Origin: Coprinellus micaceus
Lineage: Eukaryota; Basidiomycota; Agaricomycetes; Agaricales; Psathyrellaceae
Reading direction: 5' to 3'
DNA: 64,000 bases
Assembly: GCA_951394405.1 (NCBI GenBank)
Contig: OX596334.1
Span: forward strand, 1,364,001-1,428,000
Under the pieces are notes generated by a model, which saw only the letters and a list, made by a program, of their open reading frames with translations, ran no database searches and was not told the DNA's origin. The number at the start of each line of letters is the position of its first letter. The stretch's first letter is position 1. A program made the position numbers and the translations under genes. Shown here piece by piece: positions 56,263 through 64,000 of the stretch.

Positions 56263-57830
56263 ATGTATCAGCCACCCCGCAGACCTTCGTAGATGCGGAG
56301 GGTGTTAGCCTAGGAATTCAGGTACAGCCTCACTCGACCGACATCATCTGCACCATTCCTACGTGATTCCGCAACCCCGGTTCTTATCGCTGGTGCACAC
56401 CCCCCACTCCATCCAGAAGGGCATCTGCCGCCCCCTCCGATTGGCCCAAATACGCCGTTGAATCCTCGGGGTCAAAGGCGATCGGGAGCAAGACTACGAA
56501 TACCCAACCCACTTCGGATTCGTCGTCTCGCAAACACACAAACCCCCACCTAAATTCCGCGCACTACTGAACGTCTACAACATGGTGAAATATCAACCTT
56601 CTCAACCTGCGTGTAAGACCTTCCTCGACTGGACGATATCCATGCCATTCTAACAATGTTGCCCACCCAGACTACGTGAAGAAAATGCGGGACGGAAAGA
56701 TATTGACCAGCGATGCCAAACAAGGTACGTTGTGTACTCGCGGTGTCGTAACCATTTAATGAGGCCTTCCGTTTAGAGTATATGCGCGCGTCGGTGTTGG
56801 ACTCGGTGAAAGACGTCCGCGGAAGGTACATGATAGTGAAAACGGTCCTTGGGACGGCCGCCTACTGCCGGGAAAAAGGCGAGTGATATACATTGCGATC
56901 GTGGCCTGGATTTATCTCATGCGTGCGGTGTAGCCTTCCCTGTCGATGAATGGTTGCCCGAACATACCGGCAAACTGAAGTCGGTCAAGCACTCGCTTGC
57001 CATGGGGCAAGCATACTTGAAAGCAAAATTGGTGATCCTAAACAAGGTAAACGCTGAGGCGGGCACCGTCAACTGCGCTATGGAAGAGGAGGCAAAAAAG
57101 ATCCTCGCAGAAGTGAGTCCATTCATGGGGGATTCCGGAATAGATCCTCATGTTCGCCGTTAGACTAGTGAACCCACCCCTCCACTAATGGATGTAGACG
57201 ACGCACCTCTTTCAGATCTTACAGATTTGGATTCATCTCCACGTTCGTGCGCCCCTGCTCTTGATCGATGTGGCATTGACTGATATCCCATCCTAGCCCC
57301 GGCTCAGAACGCGGAACCAGACGGCGGGTTGGATGTCGACCAAACTAAGATCGAGGTTAAAGGTAAGTACACCCTGTTCCTCAAAAATGAAGTCTCGCTG
57401 AACCCGAGCTAGGAACACAGGCGCAGGAAGCAGGTCGTGGGTCGCTTGCCGCCCAGGGTGAGACCCACGGAGACAAGGCTGAAGGTAAGTACGCCCCGTC
57501 CCTAATCAGTGCCACCTCGTTGAACTTGGGTTAGGATCGCATTCTCCCCCTCCGGCCTCAACCCCCGATGGTCAATTGCCCGTATCCCAAGCAGATGACC
57601 GCGGTGAGAAGGAGGAAGGAGAGGGATCAGGCCCTAATGTTGCTCAAGGTAAGTGATCCTGGTCATCCGCTCTCAACGCTCCGATGACGACTCCCGACAC
57701 ACAGCAGGACCACTTGACAAGAATCCTGACGAGGAGAAAGTCGCCCCAACAGGGGCTCAAGGTAAGTAGGACGGGTCGTCCATGGTCAAACACCTCTGAC
57801 CGCTATTCACTTGCAGATCTTGTTCAGCCG
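56263..57830 (+). CDS. multi-exon gene with a row of symmetric phase-1 exons, cut by the assembly gap
   Basis: Supported exons: about 56478-56612, 56671-56724, 56777-56878, 56934-57112, 57164-57242, 57297-57362, 57413-57484, 57535-57648, 57705-57761 and 57817 into the gap. A possible start is the ATG at 56263 (MYQPPRRPS), but the link to 56478 is not resolved. The first part is folded (HFGFVVSQTHKPPPKFRAL, DSVKDVRGRYMIVKTVLGTA). The second is disordered and acidic. The four exons from 57297 to 57761 are all multiples of three (66, 72, 114 and 57 bases), start and end in phase 1, and all but the second end in AAG before GTAAGT or similar. The intron at 56879-56933 needs a GC donor (AAG|GCGAGT). 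Family unknown. Confidence 0.6.
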
Positions 57831-58030
57831 NNNNNNNNNNNNNNNNNNNNNNNNNNNNNNNNNNNNNNNNNNNNNNNNNNNNNNNNNNNNNNNNNNNNNN
57901 NNNNNNNNNNNNNNNNNNNNNNNNNNNNNNNNNNNNNNNNNNNNNNNNNNNNNNNNNNNNNNNNNNNNNNNNNNNNNNNNNNNNNNNNNNNNNNNNNNNN
58001 NNNNNNNNNNNNNNNNNNNNNNNNNNNNNN
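57831..58030. other. assembly gap, 200 N
   Basis: Exactly 200 N, so probably a placeholder of unknown true length. It falls inside the row of repeated small exons. Confidence 0.99.
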
Positions 58031-58179
58031 TCAACGGGTGGCCCCAATCCCCGCACGGTCTCGTCACATCAGATGACTGTGACGACATATGTCACGGAAC
58101 GACGGGATTTGCGCTGGAGTCCAAGCCATCGTCTCCCCTCTCACCACTGTTATACCTATATCCTCCTTCAACCCCCCAA

Positions 58180-60565
58180 ATGGCTTCAAGAGTGCAAAGG
58201 GGTCGGCCTCCCATTCGAACAGTGAGTCTTGGCAAGCTTTCGAACATTGTTTATCTCTACAACATTGACCCAGCGTCAAGATGAGCCTGGGCGAATACCT
58301 CACCGCGTGCGTTTACGGTTTACCGATTAACCTTGTTTTTTCGCCGACCCTGAGGCCAATTTACCTGATAGGTATTGAAGAATGCAAAAGAAGCAACGGA
58401 TGTACAACCGCTCATGGACGCATTCAGCCTCCTTACAGAGGAAAACTACACCCTAGAAATGGTGGATATCATCCTGCACCATATTAATCCGGAAAGGATG
58501 ATACGCCCCGAGGCCCCACCAATAGCACCTTGGGCTCCGGGTTCCAATCTACCAAGGGTTGAGCGAGAATATCTCAATCAGCTACGCCAGCAGGAAGCCT
58601 GGGGACGGATGGCTCTATTTTGCGGAGCCGAAGCCCTCTTCATAATCCAAGCCCGGTGTCCGGAACATCTCCACGAAGAAACCACCCAGAAGATAGCCCC
58701 ACATTTAGACGACCTACTTGGCTGGTTTAAATACTTCCAGTCGTCAACATTTCCCCTCCAGGACCCACGCTCAGCCGTCTTCCTCGGCGATCCTTCAAAG
58801 GCTTGTGAAGCTATCTGGCAGTGGTATGATTTGGAACTCTCGAGCCTGGTCTTTGAGCCGCAATTAGTACGCTCCATCGACACAGTTGTTGACTTCACAA
58901 TCTCGGCGTGGCTTGCGACGGACGCCCGGATTGGCCACGGACCCTTCAACATGAAATGTTGGGCATACAACAGAATGCTAGCGCCAGGGGATTGCCCTAT
59001 CATGGAACTGATCATATGCCTTTTGAAGGTGGAAGAGTACCGGCGAAAGATTTTCGAGTCGCTCGTGGGGACCCGGGGACTGTTAAACCGCGTTATCAAG
59101 GCCGCCATTGGCCGATGCGATTTCGTGCTTAACGTAAAGAAGTCTGTCGTAGAGGAGGAGCTGGAGATGTGTCGCTTCAAAGGGCGCCTGGCGATAGACG
59201 CAATGTTGACGTACCTTCTGCGCACTCTCGAGACGATCCAACGGCTTTGCGAACACCCTGTCGTCTCCGAGAAAGTCTTCAAATCGGACTTCTTCGAGCA
59301 CCTTACCCGGGCAACCTACCGCTGGCTCTCTGAGAGTGATGCAGCGGAACAGTCAAACGAGAAACTCCGGGCCTTCGAGATCGCTCGACTTTCTCAAACA
59401 GTCCTTCTGTCGCATAGAACCTCCAGCGGATTGCACTGGAAAGCATCCTCCCGCGCGCTCGAGTCGTTGATGCGAGGGGCATACTTGGATGTTGTCGTCG
59501 CAGCACTTCAGTCCCCTTCACCTCAGGGTAAGGATCTGGGATACGAAATGCTTCAACTGTTGCAGTTCCAATGCGATGCTCGACCGTCATCGTCTGAGGC
59601 GATGTATTCGAAACTCCGGGAACGATGCGGCGACAACCTCATTGACCCGGGATTCCGTTCAAGCCTCCAGGTCCATGGACATTGGTCCCTTCTTGCCTAC
59701 GACTCCGAGTCCGCAGGCACATACGAAAAAGGTGTAACCTCGTCCATCTGTGACAATCTATCCGTGCGTACCTATTTGCCTACCCAACGTTCCAGGGCGA
59801 AGTAGTAACCTCTATCTCGAAGTAGTGCCCGGGCGACCGACGAACCTTTGAAAGGTCGCGAGAATGCTCGAGTTGCCATGCTGTGCTATACTGCTCCCCC
59901 GCGTGCCAACAGGAAGATTGGAACGCTTTACATCGCCAAGAATGCCCCCACGCCCGTGCACACATGCTTGAAGGTGAAGTTGAAGGACCACGTACATATC
60001 CTTCTCCTATCCTGACACCCCTCTCAACAGACATGCAACAGAACAGCCCACACTATAGCCTATCGATGCGCCTATTTCAGGCGGAGCTCATTACCCGACG
60101 GGCGAAGATTGTCCTCGGCGTTGCCCGCATTGCGAGTCCTGGAGTTTACAAGAAGTTCACAGGGCCAATAATACCCATCGTCGTGGAATTGGCGCCAGCA
60201 GTGGATCCAGAACTCAAATTCCGTTCGGTCGACGAGTACCTTCGCTTGCGCCACATTAACTCAACCTCAAGGCTCAAAACGTCTGCATCGCCCTCGCCGC
60301 ATCAACATTTTGACAACCGAATTGAGGCCATGGTCAGGACGTTCGGCATGGCCGAAGTACGCGAGGGGGTTCGTGTTGTTGAAGATATATGTCAGTTCGC
60401 CGACAAAACGGTCCACGTCCTAGCAAAGTTCCGAATGAACTCCCCAGGCGAAGCTTTCCAGTTGATCCACTGCGTGTCCAGGATTCAACAAGTTCGTGGT
60501 CCATCCCTTTACTTTTTGAGTTTTCCGGAAAGCTTACCCCTGCCCCACGTTGTCTTTAGGGATGA
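58180..60565 (+). CDS. MYND-type zinc-finger protein M3 (about 682 aa)
   Basis: Exons 58180-58221, 58372-59763, 59826-59973, 60031-60491 and 60560-60565. The first exon (MASRVQRGRPPIRT) and its 150-base intron parallel the 134- and 138-base first introns of M1 and M2, which is why it is preferred to the ATG at 58281. The second exon begins VLKNAKEATDV and runs through VDIILHHINPER, GDPSKACEAIW and WLATDARIGHGPFNMKCW to CDNLS. The finger exon is again 148 bases (CSSC, LYCSPACQQEDWNALHRQEC), then the tail SMRLFQAELITRR. The last exon, two codons, is inferred; without that intron the frame would run to 60608. Function unknown. Confidence 0.84.
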
Positions 60566-61057
60566 ACACCATAGCGAAGTGGGGTGCTCGACGGAGGGAA
60601 TCCAGTAACGATGCGTGCTTCATTTATATTTGTATCTATCGTTGTCGTTTTATGAGGTTACACTATTCGGTCATTCTGATTTGGAGCTTCTGAAAGCAGC
60701 TCGGGGTTGCTGTGGTATTCGCCCCCGAGCCCCGTGGGAAGGCAGGCGATGGCACAACACGAGGAGCGATAGTAGATATCCACCTTTGCTCGTTGTTACC
60801 ATTGTTATTATTCCTAGACCAACTACCATTGTCTGCGAAGGACACGCTCCTTACAAATACGCATCCTCGACCTCGTTCAGGCGCCACTGTGGAGATTCCA
60901 ACTCGAAACACCGCGGTAAGTTTATCGATCCTCATCTTGGCCTTTCATCGATGCTGATTGCTTCTTTCTCCAGTACAATCGACGACCCATCCCACCTCGA
61001 GTACGTTGAAATGCCCCTTGAACACAACCTGAGGTTCAAGGTGGCCTGCCTTCACAG
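60566..61057. other. intergenic region
   Basis: Between M3 and the relic copy. Short frames only; no promoter or gene signal I can support. Confidence 0.4.
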
Positions 61058-61231
61058 ATCCTCGCCTTCACCAAGGAAGAGGCGGATACCTCAACGGAGT
61101 TTTTCAACATGGTCACCACAGAGAATTACGCCCTAGACGTCGTCGACGTCGCGTTACATCACCTTCGACCGGCACGCAGGATAGATCCAATCTCACTCTA
61201 CGATGCGGCTTACCCCAGGGGCACTCCTTGA
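61058..61231 (+). pseudogene. relic of a fifth M-type MYND gene (first 57 codons of the long exon)
   Basis: After an acceptor-like CACAG the frame reads ILAFTKEEADTSTEF then NYALDVVDVALHHLRPARRI, which matches the start of the long exon of M1-M3 (NYTLDLVDVILHHL in M1, SLIDVALHHLDPARRI in M2). It stops at a TGA after 57 codons, and no GDPS, WLA or MYND segments follow before M4 begins from the other strand at 61508. This is a truncated copy lying between two intact members. Confidence 0.75.
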
Positions 61232-61507
61232 TCGTTGATTGGCTTAAATACCTTGTCAAGGTCCCACGTCCCCCTCCATCTCTCGGCAGTCTCGTTTTGC
61301 GCATCGGGGAGTCTCATATCCCCCTCGAAAGCTGCGGTTTGAGGTTCACTGGGACTCACAGAGACCGAGCTCCGTCAGGGAGCGGCGAAATATATGTAAG
61401 TTGTACTCTGGAGAGCACAAGGCCATAGCATCGCCTCTCACGACTACCAAGCATAGTGCTATCGTAATCCCCATTCCCCTTCATCGTGTTGGTAACCAGC
61501 CGATCTA

Positions 61508-63766
61508 TCACTTCCTCCCCTCAACCATCCCATGAAGCAGCAGCACCTTTGGCGGTAGCTCGCTCCCATCGGACCCTAGGCCTTGCTGTATTACCTTGAA
61601 CGCCGCGAGAACCACCACGACACACTCACCAAACCTCGACGCGGAAGAAACGAGATAAACGGAACTCTCCTGCGACTTCTGCAGAAGAGCCTCGCCTCGA
61701 GCGTCCACAAAGAATTGGATGCCGCTGACGTTCTTCTCGCAGAAATTTTTCAGAGGCAATGGCCTGAACTTCATTGGCGCTTTGCGAGTGTCGGCCCAGT
61801 AGACGACGTCCTCATCACCTTCGGAGTCTGTGCCTTCAGAATCTTCATCTTCTGACGAGTCGTATGAGGAGTCGCTATCTTCTGAATCGTCCTCTTGACT
61901 CGTCTGTGACGGCAATATTTGCTGTAACAATCCTTGCTCCAGGAGGTAGAAATAGGCCATCCTAGAACGAAGCGATAGCCAGTCACCGTGAATTTGAGAC
62001 TCTATCCAAGGTCAATTTCATACACCTCACGTATCGCTAAAGGCCACTCACCGATGCGCTTAGCGCGAGCACGCTCACACTCCTTCCTATGAAGCTTGTC
62101 CCAGTCTTCCCTCTGGCATTTACGAGAACAGTAGACCACAGCCTGACACCAACTGCACTGAAAGCTGTTTGTTACGGGTCGATACCCTCTAGAGTGGTGC
62201 TGTCGTTCAAGGGTTAGGTCGGGACGCAGTTTCAGGACGCGGACGCACCTGAGGGTTATCGCAGATACGCACGCAATCTGCGTCGACCCACTGCTCGCAA
62301 GCGGATTGGTACAGCTGTATGCTCCTCGTGAACGCACCCCAGTGTTTCCGCGCCAGTGGGTTAGCTTCGATCGCCTCTTTGGTCGATTGGGGAAGTCCGG
62401 CAACCGCCCGGTAGATAGCACGGCTGATATTGGGGTGGTGGCTGATCGTGTAGAGGTCGTCCAACGGATTGCGGTCCCACCAGGAGGGAAAGAGGTTGGT
62501 TTGCGTCTGGTGAGGTGCAAGGAGATCGTCGATAATATATGTAAGAAGCCCGGCATCGATAACCTCTGGTACCATGTGCTTCAACTCGTACGCATACGGC
62601 CTCCGAGGAAGGAAAACCAGGGCAGCAAGTTCGGTCGCTACTGTTCCCCCACAAGATCGGCTACTTGGCGTGTCTTTGAAGTGTTCGGCACAGGATAGGA
62701 TAAACGAGGAAAATCTACTCTTCGCAACGGTGTGGGAGACCTTGGAATCCGAGCCGAGATCTTGACAGGTGAGGACCAGGGAGATTAGATGGCCGCAATC
62801 CATGGTTAACCCTGTTTCTTCCCTGCTGGTTGGTTTGTATACGGCGATCCATTCCCTACATCGGTGCACAAACGATTGGACCAACCGTCTGTGGAATTGC
62901 TGGTTGGAAGCGGCAATCTTCTGGATTATGATGTCCATGGTCTCTTCTTCGACCATGCACTTCCACATCAGACCGAGCAGCAAGGGGTGGTGGGACTCCT
63001 TGTATCCTTCAGGTGTTATAGGGTCTTCTGAAGAGTCCTCCGCTTGTTCTCCCCCAAACCCCCACAACCAGCTTTGGAATACTTCGTCGACGATCCTCCG
63101 AATCATGTGGTCAGAGTCGGGTTGGGCCCTAAGGCTATGGAAACCGATGCCGAGGAGTCTCTTGAGGAGGGACGCCCGAATGGCATTCCCGGACTGGATC
63201 TTCTGTATCCATGGATTGGTTGTGGACATGAGCCATGGCGCGTGGTGAGCGTAGTAGCTTAAGGTCGCGAGGAAGCCAGGAAGATGAGGCCAAAAGACCT
63301 CGAGCAACTGGGAAGTGTAGTCCGGAGGTGCCGTCTCCAATTGGACAAATATCTCCTCGACAGTGGTCATGCATGACGTGATGACGATGGACTTTTCTGG
63401 AGCTTCAGTTTCTGAGCTTGTAGCTGGCTGGTTGGAGAGGTGATATTGGTGCAGCTGGAGCACTTCATCGACATTCAGGTGAGCCAGAATCGCCTGGAAA
63501 GCGCGTTTGGCTAGGGGCAACTCGGATGGCCATTCTTTAGCGAACGCTCGAATTTGGCCAAAGCAGCCTCCCTCCACCTCGCTCAGCATCTATATGCCTA
63601 GGAGTCAACTCAAACCCGGAATTATGAGACGCGAATAGCGTACCAAATCGAATCTCCGACGTTTCGCGATCCTACTATTTCCCCTCAAGGCCGGCCTTGA
63701 GTTTATCTCCTCACAGCCTTGATGGCACTGGGAATGAGAAGACGGGAGGCCATTCCTGGAGATCAT
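61508..63766 (-). CDS. MYND-type zinc-finger protein M4, divergent (687 aa)
   Basis: Exons 63766-63644, 63589-62249, 62157-62052 and 62001-61508, total 688 codons. The first exon has an ACCACCATG start and ends in a basic patch (KRRRFDL). The long helical exon ends in CDNPQ, the same position as CDNL in M1-M3. The finger exon is shorter (106 bases): CSWCQAVVYCSRKC, QREDWDKLHRKEC. The tail SRMAYFYLLEQGLL parallels SMRLFQAEL, then comes an acidic tract (SEDSDSSYDSSEDEDSEG) and a final domain. The acceptor at 62002 was chosen because it restores ESQIHGDWLSLRSRMAY; the nearer AG shifts frame. Spacing of the first finger cysteines is atypical. Confidence 0.82.
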
Positions 63767-64000
63767 GGTGGTATGTGGAAGAGAGGAACTGGGCAATTGA
63801 TTGGATTAGGGTTGCGTATATAATTCCCACCTGGGCATGTAAATAGTAACTTACAGGCGCCGATTTTTCGGCCGGGCAACTAATGTAAGTTACAGGGCAT
63901 TTTATTGTATTTTATTCTTCACGTGCCGTTCCTCGGCCTGGGGCGCTCAGGGACCTGTTTCTCCTACCGTAGCGCTCAACAGTGCTCTAAAGTTCCAAAA
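63767..64000. other. end of window, promoter of M4 and a short inverted repeat
   Basis: A TATA-like element (TATATA) on the minus strand at about 63815-63821 fits the M4 start. A 10-base perfect inverted repeat GTAACTTACA/TGTAAGTTAC lies at 63846-63855 and 63884-63893. Nothing else seen. Confidence 0.35.

Noticed and set aside
55984..56292. Frame with GVVFVNGAGPGTG as a nucleotide-binding loop
   Set aside because: The rest of the frame is arginine/serine-rich and random-looking, and the motif does not fit GxxxxGK(S/T).
58281..58310. ATG at 58281 (MSLGEYLTA) as the start of M3
   Set aside because: It needs a weak or GC donor, and it would give a first intron of about 61-67 bases, unlike the 134-138 bases of M1 and M2. 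The ATG at 58180 with a GTGAGT donor gives 150.
1..64000. CRISPR arrays, prokaryotic operons or ribosome binding sites
   Set aside because: The sequence is clearly fungal nuclear DNA with spliceosomal introns; no direct-repeat/spacer array was seen, and the only regular repeat is the 266-bp satellite.

Overview
The window is nuclear DNA of a filamentous basidiomycete, most likely an Agaricomycete. Its genes carry many short GT-AG introns of about 45-65 bases. It encodes a class I hydrophobin, a FunK1-type fungal kinase, a DUF6699 protein, a KDZ-type transposase, several F-box proteins and several MYND-finger proteins, a combination typical of that class. Exon joins were read by hand: frame was checked across every join and related genes were compared. 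No transcript data were available.

Layout. 1-10.2 kb: a 5'-cut F-box/leucine-rich gene, a MYND-finger gene (M1), a short-chain dehydrogenase, a second copy of the F-box gene and a FunK1 kinase. 10.5-20.9 kb is mostly housekeeping: hydrophobin, aminomethyltransferase (glycine cleavage T-protein), coronin, a WrbA-like quinone reductase, tRNA-Ile(AAU) and a DUF6699 protein. 21.3-25.7 kb: a tandem pair of F-box-like genes and an unresolved small gene. 26.1-34.8 kb: an Artemis/SNM1-type nuclease, then a MYND-finger gene (N1) cut in two by an 832-bp DNA transposon, then MYND gene M2. 35.1-39.2 kb: a 14-exon BRPF/Nto1-type chromatin gene (EPL1, PHD-Zn-PHD, bromodomain, PWWP). 39.5-41.9 kb: satellite-like repeat DNA with a 266-bp period. 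42.1-52.3 kb: a small membrane protein, a coiled-coil protein, another F-box gene, a complete KDZ-type transposase gene and a proline-rich nuclear protein. 53.4-57.8 kb: two lineage-type hypothetical genes and a gene made of a row of small phase-1 exons that runs into a 200-N assembly gap. 58.2-63.8 kb: MYND gene M3, a relic of another copy, and MYND gene M4.

The strongest observations are four. (1) A 9-bp target-site duplication and matching protein sequence show that one transposon insertion split MYND gene N1. (2) A dispersed family of about 660-690-residue MYND proteins has four copies and one relic here, and its zinc-finger exon lies in a different apparent frame between introns. (3) Three GC-AG introns are supported by protein continuity. 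(4) A row of symmetric exons ends in an assembly gap. The conserved genes (GCV1, CRN1, quinone reductase, Artemis-like, BRPF-like) alternate with lineage-specific, repeat-rich blocks, a pattern typical of accessory regions in mushroom genomes.
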